Source of the DNA: Muriicola sp041358175
GTDB lineage: Bacteria; Bacteroidota; Bacteroidia; Flavobacteriales; Flavobacteriaceae
DNA length: 64,000 nucleotides
Assembly (NCBI RefSeq): GCF_041358175.1
Contig: NZ_JBGKBE010000004.1
Span: 1-64,000, forward strand
Direction: 5' to 3'
A model generated the notes under the pieces. That model saw nothing but the letters and a program-made list of their open reading frames with translations, did no database searches and was not told where the DNA came from. Positions 39,249-49,126 of the stretch are shown here, one piece after another. Positions within the stretch are counted from its first letter, which is position 1. Every line of letters starts with the position of its first letter. A program made the translations under genes and the position numbers.

Positions 39249-40130
39249 ATGAAACTTTACAGTACACTATTACTCTTTTTCCTGCTTATCAGCGGCATCA
39301 GGGCTCAGGAGATTATTACCTTACCCTATGAGATCCCTGCAGGGCTGGAATGGGAAGGAGAGGAAAAGGCCTATTTTTCAACGATCTGGAATAACGAAGT
39401 AGTAACCAATGTATCTATCCCTACCATGCAGGTTTTCAGGCCCGATCCTGCGATAGCTACTGGCACCTCTGTGGTGGTAGCACCGGGAGGCGGACTCTAT
39501 GCTTTGAGCATTGAAAGCGAAGGTAATATGGTGGCCAAATGGCTGAATAAAAAGGGAATTACTGCTTTTGTTCTCAAATACAGGCTGGTGCCCACGGGAG
39601 AGGATGGGGTAAAAGATCTCAACGAAACCAGCAGTAAAAACCTGGAGGAATTTAAAAGATTAATCGGTGCTGTAATGCCTCTTTCAGTAGCCGATGGCCT
39701 GACGGCTGTAAAATATGTCCGTTCCCATGCCGATGAACTTGGGGTTAAAAAAGACCGTATAGGCTTTATGGGCTTTTCTGCAGGAGGTGCGGTTACTATG
39801 GGCGTAGCTTATAATGCCACGGATCAAACCCGTCCCGATTTCCTGGTACCGGTCTATGCCTGGACCGATGCCATGCCGGTGCAGGAAGTATCTGAAAATG
39901 TCCCTCCCATGCTTGTAATCTGTGCTTCAGACGACCCTCTGGGTCTCGCCAGTGGCAGTGTTGCCCTGTACCAGTCCTGGTATCAGGCGGGTAAAAAAGC
40001 TTCCCTGCATATGTATTCCAAAGGCGGACATGGCTTTGGGATGAAAGAACAGGGCCTGCCCTCGGATACCTGGATAGAGCGCTTTTACGACTGGGCTGTC
40101 GCTGAAGAACTCGTTGCATCTGTCGATTGA
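39249..40130 (+). CDS. Exported alpha/beta hydrolase (esterase, BD-FAE-like)
   Basis: 293 residues. Signal peptide ending RAQ near 20. Core: TSVVVAPGGGLYALSIESEG (oxyanion GGG), GITAFVLKYRLVP, the nucleophile elbow GFSAGG near 180, DDPLGLA with the acid, and GGHGFGM with the catalytic His. The IxxF..VFRP start and YRLxP motif match the acetyl-xylan or feruloyl esterase-like subgroup (BD-FAE). The substrate would be an ester-linked substituent of a polysaccharide; this is inference. It ends a few bases before a GDSL esterase gene, so both may serve the same substrate. Confidence 0.88.
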   Translation: MKLYSTLLLFFLLISGIRAQEIITLPYEIPAGLEWEGEEKAYFSTIWNNEVVTNVSIPTMQVFRPDPAIATGTSVVVAPGGGLYALSIESEGNMVAKWLNKKGITAFVLKYRLVPTGEDGVKDLNETSSKNLEEFKRLIGAVMPLSVADGLTAVKYVRSHADELGVKKDRIGFMGFSAGGAVTMGVAYNATDQTRPDFLVPVYAWTDAMPVQEVSENVPPMLVICASDDPLGLASGSVALYQSWYQAGKKASLHMYSKGGHGFGMKEQGLPSDTWIERFYDWAVAEELVASVD

Positions 40131-40137
40131 TATTTTT

Positions 40138-40809
40138 ATGACTAAGCGAATGATGCGTTTAAAATTTATCTACCTGATCTTGTTTGTCTGGGCCGGTTGT
40201 TTTTTTGTAACAGCTCAGAAAGGAACCGACTTTAGTGAGGAGGTCGAACTGATCACAGAGAGATATAAACACCTCAGGTCCAAGAATCAGAAAACCGTTG
40301 TTTTTACCGGAAGTTCCAGTATCCGATTATGGGAAGGACTGGAGGAATATTTCCCGGGCCACCCGATCATCAATACCGGTTTTGGAGGTTCGGAGGCGGC
40401 AGATCTTCTGGAATTTATCAACCCTCTGATCCTGGATTACCATCCGACCAAGGTATTTATCTATGAAGGAGATAATGACATTAGTTTCAAGAGAAGTCCG
40501 GCAAGGGTTCTGCGTACAACCAAAAAGATCCTTAATCGAATCTGGACCGAATTTCCAAACACAGATATTGTCCTTATTGCTGCCAAGCCAAGTCCGGACA
40601 GATGGCATCTGAAAAGACGTTATCTCCGACTCAATCGCAAGTTTCAAAAATATGCAAACAAAACATCCCGGGTGGCCTATGCCAATGTATGGGATGTGAT
40701 GATTCGCGGGGAGGAAGTAGACGACAGTTTATTTGTGGAAGATGGCCTCCACATGAATGATAAAGGATACTCCTTGTGGTACGAAGTACTTAAATCGCAC
40801 TTAAATTAA
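40138..40809 (+). CDS. Exported SGNH/GDSL hydrolase
   Basis: 223 residues from ATG 40138 (the open frame starts 24 bases upstream, inside the previous gene). Signal peptide (FIYLILFVWAGCFFVTAQ). SGNH blocks: VVFTGSSSIRLWEGL (block I, nucleophile Ser), NTGFGGSEAADLLEF (block II Gly), GDNDIS (block III Asn) and DGLHMNDKGYSLW (block V Asp/His). Likely a carbohydrate or lipid esterase. Seven bases separate it from the preceding hydrolase and six from the GH20 gene, which suggests one transcript. Confidence 0.92.
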   Translation: MTKRMMRLKFIYLILFVWAGCFFVTAQKGTDFSEEVELITERYKHLRSKNQKTVVFTGSSSIRLWEGLEEYFPGHPIINTGFGGSEAADLLEFINPLILDYHPTKVFIYEGDNDISFKRSPARVLRTTKKILNRIWTEFPNTDIVLIAAKPSPDRWHLKRRYLRLNRKFQKYANKTSRVAYANVWDVMIRGEEVDDSLFVEDGLHMNDKGYSLWYEVLKSHLN

Positions 40810-40815
40810 GAATAT

Positions 40816-42435
40816 ATGAATGTTTTAAAATCTGTGTCTGGAAGTGTATTTATCCTGACATTACTATTGATGGTAACCTCCTGTGATGAGGCAAAAGAGG
40901 AGATCCCCATGCCGGCCCTCGATCTCAATGCAGAAAACCTTGTTCCCATCCCCACCCGGATGATTGCCACACAAGGGAGTTTCCGGCTCGATCAGTTTAC
41001 CAGTATAATTACCTCAGGAGAAGAAGACGGCCTGGAAGAGGTAGCTTCTTTTCTCGCTGAAAAGATCAGCGGCAAGACCGGGTTACGACTTGAAGTGAAC
41101 CCATTAAACATGCAAGAAGGCGATCCGGTTATACTGTTGTCTCAGAAAAAGGAAGGCAACTGGCCCAATAATGAGGCCTATACCTTATCGATCAGGCAGG
41201 ATTCCATCATCCTTGAAATCCCAACCACAGAAGCTGCTTTCAGGGGAGTGCAAACCATCAGGCAGCTGATCCCTGAAATCAGTAATGACACCCTTGCTGA
41301 GCATTCTATCTGGCCTGTAGCTTCCGGAACCATTGAAGACCATCCCAATTTTGGATACAGGGGATCCATGCTCGATGTGGCCCGCCATTTCTTTAGTGTG
41401 GAAGATGTAAAAAAATATATAGACCTGCTAGCCTATTACAAGATCAATGTACTCCATCTCCACCTTACCGATGACCAGGGCTGGCGTATTGAAATAAAAG
41501 CATGGCCTAAACTTACAGAGGTCGGCGGAAGCACTGAGGTTGGGGGCGAAGCCGGTGGGTTTTTTACTCAGGACGATTATAAGGAAATCGTGGCCTATGC
41601 TGCTGACAATTACATGACCATCGTCCCTGAAGTGGATATGCCCGGACATACCAATGCTGCATCTGTGTCCTACCCCTTTTTAGACGGGACAGGTAAACCC
41701 CTGAAACTCTATGAAGGCACAAGGGTAGGCTTCAGCACATTTGACACCCGCAAGGATACCGTATATGCCTTTATCGATGATGTGGTCAGGGAAATATCGG
41801 CGATCACTCCCGGGCCTTATTTTCATATTGGTGGTGATGAGAGTCATGCCACCAAAAAAGCCGACTATATTTATTTTGTCAACAGGGTAGAAAAGATAGT
41901 TCAGAAACACGGCAAGCAAATGATTGGATGGGATGAAATCGCCCAGGCCGATGTAGACAGCACCTCCATTGCCCAATTCTGGTCGAGTGAGAAAAATGCG
42001 ACCACCGCCATAGAAAAAGGTATGAAGGTGATCCTTTCCCCCGCCAAGAAAACCTATCTCGATATGCAATACGATACGCTATCGAAACACGGCTTACACT
42101 GGGCAGCCTACATCCCGGTAGATACGGCTTATGTCTGGAGTCCGGAGTCCTATGTGCCAGACATTCCCAAAGATCAGATCCTGGGAGTGGAAGCGCCACT
42201 CTGGTCTGAGACCATCAGCAATATTGAAGAATTGGAATACCTCGCTTTTCCCAGGGTCATCGGCTATGCCGAGCTGAGCTGGAGTCTGGAGGAAAACCGC
42301 GACTGGGAGGATTTTAAAGTAAGGCTGGCCAATCAGGCGCCTTTTATGGAGCGGATGAATGTAGCCTTCTATCCTTCTCCTCGAATAGACTGGGTGCAAG
42401 CCGAAAAGAAATCCAGGGAAATCCTCAAGGATTGA
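40816..42435 (+). CDS. GH20 beta-N-acetylhexosaminidase lipoprotein
   Basis: 539 residues. Lipobox TLLLMVTSC near 24. The N-terminal alpha-beta domain (about 40-160) is followed by a TIM barrel: GYRGSMLDVARHFFSVEDVK, LHLHLTDDQGWRIEIKAWP, VPEVDMPGHTNA and the catalytic pair D341-E342 in FHIGGDESH. It uses substrate-assisted catalysis on terminal GlcNAc/GalNAc. The C-terminus has the tryptophan-containing aglycone region (LWSETIS, ELSWS). It is envelope-anchored and likely degrades chito-oligosaccharides, glycoprotein glycans or murein fragments. It is in the same run as the esterases at 39249 and 40138. Confidence 0.95.
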   Translation: MNVLKSVSGSVFILTLLLMVTSCDEAKEEIPMPALDLNAENLVPIPTRMIATQGSFRLDQFTSIITSGEEDGLEEVASFLAEKISGKTGLRLEVNPLNMQEGDPVILLSQKKEGNWPNNEAYTLSIRQDSIILEIPTTEAAFRGVQTIRQLIPEISNDTLAEHSIWPVASGTIEDHPNFGYRGSMLDVARHFFSVEDVKKYIDLLAYYKINVLHLHLTDDQGWRIEIKAWPKLTEVGGSTEVGGEAGGFFTQDDYKEIVAYAADNYMTIVPEVDMPGHTNAASVSYPFLDGTGKPLKLYEGTRVGFSTFDTRKDTVYAFIDDVVREISAITPGPYFHIGGDESHATKKADYIYFVNRVEKIVQKHGKQMIGWDEIAQADVDSTSIAQFWSSEKNATTAIEKGMKVILSPAKKTYLDMQYDTLSKHGLHWAAYIPVDTAYVWSPESYVPDIPKDQILGVEAPLWSETISNIEELEYLAFPRVIGYAELSWSLEENRDWEDFKVRLANQAPFMERMNVAFYPSPRIDWVQAEKKSREILKD

Positions 42436-42473
42436 TCCATTAAAATAACCGTAATTAACCAAAACCTAAACAT

Positions 42474-43979
42474 ATGAAAATCAAGTTCCTGTTACTCGCC
42501 ATGATTTCATGTCTGGTCCTTCAGGGCCAGAATGACAACGACACCCTGCCCAAAGCAGAGGTGGTCACCACCATGCAGAGTGTAAACATCAATGGAAGGA
42601 CCCATTATCTTAGCGCCCAGGCAGGTACCTTTGAAGTTCGGGATGAAAAAAACAAACCACTGGCCCTGATGGGGCATACCTTTTATACAAAAGGGGACAA
42701 GAGGGAAATAAATACCAGGAGAAGACCTATCGTTTTTGCCTATAACGGCGGACCCGGTTCCTCCTCCTACTGGTTGCACATGGGAATACTGGGACCAAAA
42801 AGAATTGTTGTCAACGACCCAGAATACACCCCCGCCGCACCCTATCAGCTGGTCAATAACAATTATTCCATTCTGGATGTAGCCGACCTGGTCATGATCG
42901 ATCCGGTGGGCACCGGCCTGAGTGTACCCCTGGGAAAGGCAGAATTCAAGGATTTCTGGGGTGTAGACCAGGATATCAAAAGTTTATCATTGTTTATCAG
43001 GCAGTTCCTGATTGCCAACGACAGGATGAACAGCCCCAAGTATCTTTTGGGGGAAAGTTACGGGACCTTCAGGAATGCTGGACTGATGAATAAGCTTTTA
43101 CAAGACGGGATTGCCCTCAATGGGGTTATCATGGTCTCGGCGGTTTTTGACCTTCGCACCCTGCTCTTCCCCCCTGATGACGACCTCCCTTATATTGTTC
43201 ATTTTCCCACCTATGCCGCAACAGCCTGGTACCACGATATGGTTAGTGATAAACCTGAAGATGTGTACACTTTTTTAGACGAGGTAAGAAGGTTTACCGA
43301 AGAGGAATACACCCCGGCCCTTTTTAAGGGGGATCAGCTTACGGAAACTGAAAAATCAGATATAGCTATAAAACTAGCCGCTTTCACGGGTACCTCAGCA
43401 GATTATTGGTTAAAGGCAGACCTCAGGGTGACCAACAGCGAATTCTTTGCAGAATTCTTACGGGATAAGGGGCAGATCGTAGGTAGGCTCGATTCACGTT
43501 TTACCGGGATCAACCAGGACCTGCTTGCGCAGGAAGGGAACCACGATCCCCAGAGTTCGGCCATCTCTCCGGCTTATACCGCCGGTTTTCTGGACTACTT
43601 CCACCGGGAACTGAAGGTTGACAAGAAATTGCATTACGCAACTTCCGCCTATGAACGACAAGGTTTTAAATGGGATTGGAAACACGTAGGGAACGACCGT
43701 TGGGGAGCACAAGCAGCCATCAATACCGGAATAGATATGGCCCAGGCCATGTCGAGGGACCCCAATGTAAAGGTTTTGATTCTCAACGGAATTTATGACA
43801 TCGCCACAGTCTTCTATGGGGTAGAGCACAGTATCAATCACCTGGGCCTAACCCCGGAAATCAAGAACAATATCATCATGAAGTATTACGAAGCCGGGCA
43901 TATGATGTATACCCACCCACCTTCGATGGCCAAATTTAAGGAGGATGTATCGGAATTTATCAGGGATACCTCCCGCTGA
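42474..43979 (+). CDS. Exported S10-family serine carboxypeptidase
   Basis: 501 residues. Short signal (LLLAMISCLVLQGQ). The S10 triad is complete: oxyanion NGGPGSSSYW, nucleophile S195 in LLGESYGTF, Asp442 in LNGIYDIATVF, and His476 in EAGHMMYTHPP. The family removes C-terminal residues from peptides at acidic pH; bacterial exported members act on oligopeptides. Start ATG 42474, 38 bases after the GH20 stop, probably the last gene of this hydrolase run. It is convergent with the gene ending at 44011. Confidence 0.94.
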   Translation: MKIKFLLLAMISCLVLQGQNDNDTLPKAEVVTTMQSVNINGRTHYLSAQAGTFEVRDEKNKPLALMGHTFYTKGDKREINTRRRPIVFAYNGGPGSSSYWLHMGILGPKRIVVNDPEYTPAAPYQLVNNNYSILDVADLVMIDPVGTGLSVPLGKAEFKDFWGVDQDIKSLSLFIRQFLIANDRMNSPKYLLGESYGTFRNAGLMNKLLQDGIALNGVIMVSAVFDLRTLLFPPDDDLPYIVHFPTYAATAWYHDMVSDKPEDVYTFLDEVRRFTEEEYTPALFKGDQLTETEKSDIAIKLAAFTGTSADYWLKADLRVTNSEFFAEFLRDKGQIVGRLDSRFTGINQDLLAQEGNHDPQSSAISPAYTAGFLDYFHRELKVDKKLHYATSAYERQGFKWDWKHVGNDRWGAQAAINTGIDMAQAMSRDPNVKVLILNGIYDIATVFYGVEHSINHLGLTPEIKNNIIMKYYEAGHMMYTHPPSMAKFKEDVSEFIRDTSR

Positions 43980-44010
43980 TAAACAACAGGAGGTATTTTG
44001 ATTTTCTCGC

Positions 44011-47000
44011 TTATTTGTCTGTTCCCGGTAAGCCTTCGGGTTTTACCGTTTGCCAGGTGAATGCTTCCGCCTTTTTAGCTACAGGCCAGACCTCATCAAG
44101 GGTATTAGCCTCGTACACCGTTCCATTTCTTATCACATGCGTTAAAGTATTGGTATTGCGCAGCGATTCCAGAGGATTCCCTGAGAGGATAACTATATCA
44201 GCTAATTTACCAACCTCCAGTGACCCAAGGTCCTTTTCCAGGCCTAGGGCCGTAGCTCCCTGGATGGTGGCTACTTTTAAGGCATCGTGATTTTCCATCC
44301 CTCCGCTTGCTACAGACCACAGTTCCCAGTGGAAACCAAGTCCCTGTAATTGTCCGTGACTTCCTATTCCTGCAAGTCCACCTGCCTCAACCAGGTCCTT
44401 CATAAAAACCCCATGCTTTTGAAAAACATGTTCCTCATCCATAAACCAGCCCGGCCTCCTTCTCGATTTGTTGGCCAGTTCTTCGTAGGGAGTAAAATAC
44501 TGGATTTTTTTATCGCCCCAGACATCTTCCCGCGAATAGTAGTAATTCTCTGCCCATGGCCCTCCGTAAGAAACCAGCAAGGTAGGTGTAACGGCCATTT
44601 TTGAATCAGCAATCGTTTTAACCACGTCATTATAAATAGGATAAATGGGTAACGAATGCTCGTGTCCTGGATATCCATCGAGTAGTTGTGTCATATTGAG
44701 TTTGAAATCGAGCCCTCCTTCCGTAGTAGGCATCAACTTCAGCTCTTTTGCCGCCATGATGACCCATTGCCGTTGCTGCCTGTTCCCCACTAGATACATC
44801 TTGATGGTTTTTGTATTGTAGTATTCACTGTACTGTTTAAGTACTTCCTTGGCGTGGTCGAGACTTTTGATCTTATACCTCCAGAACCCTACACCCGGAC
44901 CTGTACTGTACACCCGGGGTCCGTGAAGCATTCCGGCTTCAACCATGTCGGAATAGGTAAGTACGTCCGTTGTTGCTGTCTGAGGATCTCTTGTGGTGGT
45001 TACCCCATAGGCCAGGTTGGCAGAATACATCCATACCTGGTTTTTATGAATGCCCCATTTCGGCCACATATGCGCATGTGTATCCACAAATCCTGGTGTC
45101 AGGGTCTTTCCGCTTACGTCTATAACTGTAGCTTCTTCGGGCACCGCAAACGAACCGCTGGCCCCTATGGCTTTTATTCGGTTATTCTCTATCAGTATAT
45201 CTCCTCTTTCAATCACCTCATCCCCCTTCATACTGATAATACGTCCTCCTTTGAGCAGAAGCATTCCCTCCGGAATCTGCCTGGTGTAATTCACCTTTAT
45301 TTTAAATTCTTCAGCTTTAAACGTTTCCGTATCTTCTTCCTTCTCCTCTGCCTTTTCTGTATCAGTTGAGTCCTTTTTCTTTTTTAATTCCCCCAGTTCT
45401 TTCTCCTTTTTCTTGGCTGCTGCCAGACTGTCCTTAAAGCTCTTTCCGGCTTCAAGGTCGTATCGGAAATGACTGGCACCTAACGACCAGTGAACTTTTT
45501 TGCTGTCTGAAGACCAGGCTGGAAATTCGCCCCCCATCACTGTAAGTTTCATCGCCGGGAAAGCGGCTTTATCAGCAGACGCGACAGAAATAGTAGGGGT
45601 CTTACCGTATCTGGGTATGATTACAGTATAGATATCGTTATTGATCTGTGCCAGTGCCGTTTTACCATCAGGGGATATCCGGATTTCTGAGGGCCGTGAA
45701 GCCTTATCATTATCTTCCCTATTGTCCTCTATCATAGGGAGGTATTGTTGTTCAGGCACATCGAAATGGTCCTTACCAAATATATCCTGTGATCCATAGG
45801 TTTCTATCCCTTTTAGTTTCAGGTGTACTTTCTCATCGGTGCCATCCCATCGAATGGAAAGCAATCCCTTGGTAGAATGACTCAGATAAATACGGTCATC
45901 AATTTTAGTGAAATGAGGTTGAGCCCTGCCTTTTGAGGTATCTATAAACTGGATGGAACCACCATCTGTTGAAATCCAGACTAAATCTTCCCTCGCTCCC
46001 CTTACTACAGGCCCTGTAGCATCCTCATATGCCTGTGCAGTACTTCGTAAAAAGGCAATCCTATTGCTGTTGTAAGACCATTCCGGAGAACTGTATATCC
46101 CGGCCTCCCTGCTTAGCTGCACCGGCCTTGGTCTTCCGTCTGTATTGACTTTAAAGAGATGGCCACCTCCAGGTTTCCAGGAGGTAAATACGATCCATTT
46201 CCCATCCGGAGACCAGGTGGGTTGCGCCTCGGTGAATTCATTATCTGTGAGCCTTCTGGGTGTCCCATCGGGAAAGTCCATCACATATAATCTGTTCAAA
46301 GCGGTAAACGCCAGTTTCTTTCCATCAGGGGAAGGTTTCGCATCTCGGATCTGGGTGACCAGAGCTTGTTGAGTATCTTCAATGGGATATTGGAACTTCA
46401 GCCTGGGACCCAGGTCTAAATTTATATCAGCAGAAAAAGGAATCTCTGTAGCCGAATTGTTCTCAATGTCGATTGAAAATATCTTTCCTCCGTATGACGC
46501 CACCAACTTTTTGCTATCAGGGGTAAACGACATAGCAGGCAGGACGCCCAAAGGGGCAATAGACTCCTGTTCGTCTCGCTGAACCGGGTAAGCCAGCCAT
46601 CGTTCCTCTCCTGTTTTCAGATTGCTTAATACGAGTCCGGTCTGGGCCTCAAATCGGCTACCAAATACCAACCACTGCCCATCAGGGGAAAGTGTGGGGG
46701 TAAATGCAGAACCGTATCTGGAGGTGATTACATCCATCTCCCCATCTTCCATATCGTAAGTTCCCAGTTGGTATTGTGGCAACTGAGCATTGTAATTCCA
46801 GGCATTCCTCCTTTGTGAAAAGTAAAGCAGTTTTCCATCTGCACTAAAAGCAGGATCAATAACTTTCAGGTTTTTAGGTTCGCTGATCAGGGCGCTTCCC
46901 GATCCTCCTTCCCTGTGATAGATCTGAAATTTTATATTTCTTCTCCCTTTGGCGCCCACAATATACTCCCCGTCAGGGGTCCACTCTGCCGAAAAAAAGT

Positions 47001-47424
47001 TGTGTTTACTATCCTTGCTTACTTGTTTTTCTTCTTTATCTGAAAGGCTTAGCGTCCAGATATTGTCTGAACCACTCTTGTCGGAAATAAAAGCAATCGA
47101 CTTACCGTCCGGACTAAACCTGGGATGAACATCATAGGCCAGTCCTGAAGTTAAAGCAGTCGCCTTTCCTCCCGTAATGGGAATGGAATAGATATCCCCC
47201 ATAAGATCAAAGACAATGGTCTTCCCGTCAGGGCTTACATCTAAAGAAATCCAGGTGCCCTGGCTCGTAGTAAAATTGATGCTGCGCTCGGGTTCCAGAG
47301 GCAGTTCTTTCGTTGCCTTTTTTAGGGAATCGGGGGTTGATAGGCTATCCTGGGGAAATAAAAGTTGAGATTGGGAAATAAAAAAACTGAGGCAAAGTAA
47401 CAGTAGATACCGGAATCGAGTCAT
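44011..47424 (-). CDS. TolB-like propeller fused to an amidohydrolase, exported
   Basis: 1137 residues. Signal sequence (MTRFRYLLLLCLSFFISQSQ). The N-terminal ~650 residues are repeats of the WD40/PD40 kind (SPDGKTIVFDLMG, FSPDGKSIAFIS, WSPDGKWIVFTSW), forming two beta-propellers. A charged linker (KKKEKELGELKKKKDSTDTE) follows. The C-terminal ~430 residues are an amidohydrolase: TLTPGFVDTHAHMWP with HxH, GLAGIGSHGQLQGLG, and the LADIVILSGNPLES end. Similar proteins are annotated as imidazolonepropionase-like. Substrate unknown; the propellers may bind peptide or surface material. Confidence 0.9.
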   Translation of the reverse strand: MTRFRYLLLLCLSFFISQSQLLFPQDSLSTPDSLKKATKELPLEPERSINFTTSQGTWISLDVSPDGKTIVFDLMGDIYSIPITGGKATALTSGLAYDVHPRFSPDGKSIAFISDKSGSDNIWTLSLSDKEEKQVSKDSKHNFFSAEWTPDGEYIVGAKGRRNIKFQIYHREGGSGSALISEPKNLKVIDPAFSADGKLLYFSQRRNAWNYNAQLPQYQLGTYDMEDGEMDVITSRYGSAFTPTLSPDGQWLVFGSRFEAQTGLVLSNLKTGEERWLAYPVQRDEQESIAPLGVLPAMSFTPDSKKLVASYGGKIFSIDIENNSATEIPFSADINLDLGPRLKFQYPIEDTQQALVTQIRDAKPSPDGKKLAFTALNRLYVMDFPDGTPRRLTDNEFTEAQPTWSPDGKWIVFTSWKPGGGHLFKVNTDGRPRPVQLSREAGIYSSPEWSYNSNRIAFLRSTAQAYEDATGPVVRGAREDLVWISTDGGSIQFIDTSKGRAQPHFTKIDDRIYLSHSTKGLLSIRWDGTDEKVHLKLKGIETYGSQDIFGKDHFDVPEQQYLPMIEDNREDNDKASRPSEIRISPDGKTALAQINNDIYTVIIPRYGKTPTISVASADKAAFPAMKLTVMGGEFPAWSSDSKKVHWSLGASHFRYDLEAGKSFKDSLAAAKKKEKELGELKKKKDSTDTEKAEEKEEDTETFKAEEFKIKVNYTRQIPEGMLLLKGGRIISMKGDEVIERGDILIENNRIKAIGASGSFAVPEEATVIDVSGKTLTPGFVDTHAHMWPKWGIHKNQVWMYSANLAYGVTTTRDPQTATTDVLTYSDMVEAGMLHGPRVYSTGPGVGFWRYKIKSLDHAKEVLKQYSEYYNTKTIKMYLVGNRQQRQWVIMAAKELKLMPTTEGGLDFKLNMTQLLDGYPGHEHSLPIYPIYNDVVKTIADSKMAVTPTLLVSYGGPWAENYYYSREDVWGDKKIQYFTPYEELANKSRRRPGWFMDEEHVFQKHGVFMKDLVEAGGLAGIGSHGQLQGLGFHWELWSVASGGMENHDALKVATIQGATALGLEKDLGSLEVGKLADIVILSGNPLESLRNTNTLTHVIRNGTVYEANTLDEVWPVAKKAEAFTWQTVKPEGLPGTDK

Positions 47425-47504
47425 TAGAAGTGCTTTTTGATTAGACTCCTAATATAGAGATTATTGACGGGATGAATGTGATAAAAATTGCGTGTATTCA
47501 GGAA

Positions 47505-47927
47505 CTACTCTTCTTCGGCTCCGTCCTCCTTTTCATCGGCCTCGAAATCTGTAATCCCATTTTTGTGCAGCAGGTTATACCACTGGATTACTTTTTTGAT
47601 ATCGCTGGGATATACTCTTTCCTCATCGTAATCTGGAACTACCTCAAAAAAATACTCCTCCAATTTGAGTTTGTCTTCCTTGTGGCCGATAGAGGTAGGA
47701 CCGCCTTTTTCCTTCTCCTGGATCTTTTTAAACACAGCTTTCAGGGGCAATTCTTCCTTCAGGGTAAAAATAGCAATTTCAGACAACACACTTACATTGT
47801 TGGTCATACCAACCGTGACCCTCTTCCCGTCAAGCAGTGACTCAGCAACAAAACCAGTTCTTGTTTGTGTGAGTAATTTAAACAGTCCGGGTCTGCCCCC
47901 GATGGATAATATTTTTTCCAGGCTCAT
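47505..47927 (-). CDS. DUF5606-family protein
   Basis: 140 residues from ATG 47927; an upstream 8-codon extension has no support. MSLEKILSIGGRPGLFKLLT, TRTGFVAESLLDGKRVTVGM, TNNVSVLSEIAIFTLKEELP and an acidic tail match the DUF5606 family, a conserved Bacteroidota protein of unknown function. The genes DUF5606-def-ruvX are transcribed in the same direction and this order is common in the group, so a role linked to translation or nucleic-acid quality is possible. Cytosolic. Confidence 0.88.
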   Translation of the reverse strand: MSLEKILSIGGRPGLFKLLTQTRTGFVAESLLDGKRVTVGMTNNVSVLSEIAIFTLKEELPLKAVFKKIQEKEKGGPTSIGHKEDKLKLEEYFFEVVPDYDEERVYPSDIKKVIQWYNLLHKNGITDFEADEKEDGAEEE

Positions 47928-47981
47928 TGAATTTCTTTTTCTAGGCGGCAAATATGTAAAATTAAACCGAAAACCACAGGA

Positions 47982-48572
47982 CTACCTCCCTTTTTTTAAC
48001 ATAGGGAATCGCATTTTATAATCAACCTGTATTTTCCCTTTCGATATATTGTTAAGTTTTCCTTTCAGCAGTCTTTTTTTCAGGCTTGAAACCTTGTCGG
48101 TAAAAAGAATGCCCTGGATATGATCGTATTCATGTTGGATTACTCTGGCCAGGATACCGTCAAAGGATTCGGTATGCTCTTTAAAATTTTCATCCTGGTA
48201 GCGCAAGGTGATTGTGTCGTTTCGGGAAACATCTTCCCTGATGTCGGGTATGCTCAGGCAACCTTCATTAAACGGCCATAGCTCCCCGGTCTCATCCAGC
48301 ATCTCCGCGTTGATAAAGACCTTTTTAAAATCTTTAAGTTTTTTTTGCTCCGCTTCAGTAAGCTCATCATCTTCGGCAAAAGGGGAAGTATCGACTAAAA
48401 ACAATCTGATGGGCAAGCCAATCTGCGGTGCTGCCAGGCCTACTCCGTTAGCATTGTACATGGTCTCCCACATATTTTCAATCAGTGTTTTTAGCCCTTC
48501 GTAATCCTCCTCTATTTCAGCACCTACTTTTCTCAGTACCGGATCGCCATAAGCGACAATAGGTAAAATCAT
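47982..48572 (-). CDS. def: Peptide deformylase
   Basis: 196 residues from ATG 48572 (longer open frame upstream overlaps ruvX). The three PDF motifs: GVGLAAPQIG (43-52), EGCLS with metal ligand C105, and QHEYDH with H147, E148, H151. It removes the N-formyl group from nascent proteins. The loop SPFAEDDELTEAEQKKLKDF (64-83) is the insertion typical of Bacteroidota enzymes. Essential housekeeping function; downstream of ruvX with 37 bases between. Confidence 0.97.
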   Translation of the reverse strand: MILPIVAYGDPVLRKVGAEIEEDYEGLKTLIENMWETMYNANGVGLAAPQIGLPIRLFLVDTSPFAEDDELTEAEQKKLKDFKKVFINAEMLDETGELWPFNEGCLSIPDIREDVSRNDTITLRYQDENFKEHTESFDGILARVIQHEYDHIQGILFTDKVSSLKKRLLKGKLNNISKGKIQVDYKMRFPMLKKGR

Positions 48573-48609
48573 ATATTCAATACTATTACATTTCGCGTTC
48601 CGTAACGCC

Positions 48610-49023
48610 TTATTTTTTCCTTTCCAGATAACCCTGCAAAATGAGGGTCGCACTCACCTCGTCTATAACCCCTTTTTCCCTTCTGTCCTTTTTCTTTACT
48701 CCTGAGGCGATAAGGCTTTCCAGCGCTAGTTTAGAGGTAAAGCGTTCATCCTGCCTGTGTACCGGGATATCCGGAAATGCATTTTTTAACTTCACCAGAA
48801 ATTTCTGGATCAGGGGTTCGGCTTCTGAATGCATATGATTCATTTGCCGGGGTTCTCCTATCACGATTTCAGAAATTGACTCTTCCTTAACGTATTCTAA
48901 TAAAAAAGGAATCAGTTCCGAGCTTTGCACTGTAGTAAGTCCGGAAGCTATGAGCTGTAGCGGATCCGTAACCGCTATTCCTGTCCTTACTTTTCCATAG
49001 TCCAAGGCTATAATCCGACCCAA
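48610..49023 (-). CDS. ruvX: Holliday-junction resolvase-like protein RuvX/YqgF
   Basis: 137 residues. Start chosen at TTG 49023 so that the protein begins MGRIIALDYGKVRTGIAVTD, the family start; the open frame extends upstream to 49113 without resemblance. D8 is the first acidic residue of the RNase H fold. IVIGEPRQMN, HRQDERFTSKLA and GVIDEVSATLILQGYL complete the motifs, with the final D in the last one. The family has roles in pre-16S rRNA 5' processing and possibly junction resolution. Divergent from dapD. Confidence 0.93.
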   Translation of the reverse strand: MGRIIALDYGKVRTGIAVTDPLQLIASGLTTVQSSELIPFLLEYVKEESISEIVIGEPRQMNHMHSEAEPLIQKFLVKLKNAFPDIPVHRQDERFTSKLALESLIASGVKKKDRREKGVIDEVSATLILQGYLERKK

Positions 49024-49126
49024 TTCAATTAATTTTTGCAAAAGTACAGGATAAATTGTTATTCCTGTAAAAATGGGCCTTATAATCCGCCCCTTCCCAT
49101 TATATTTGCCCAAAATTTACCTATCC

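Noticed and set aside
44854..45369. 171-codon open frame on the plus strand
   Set aside because: Lies antisense within the 1137-residue amidohydrolase gene and has a Cys/His/Tyr-rich composition without motifs.
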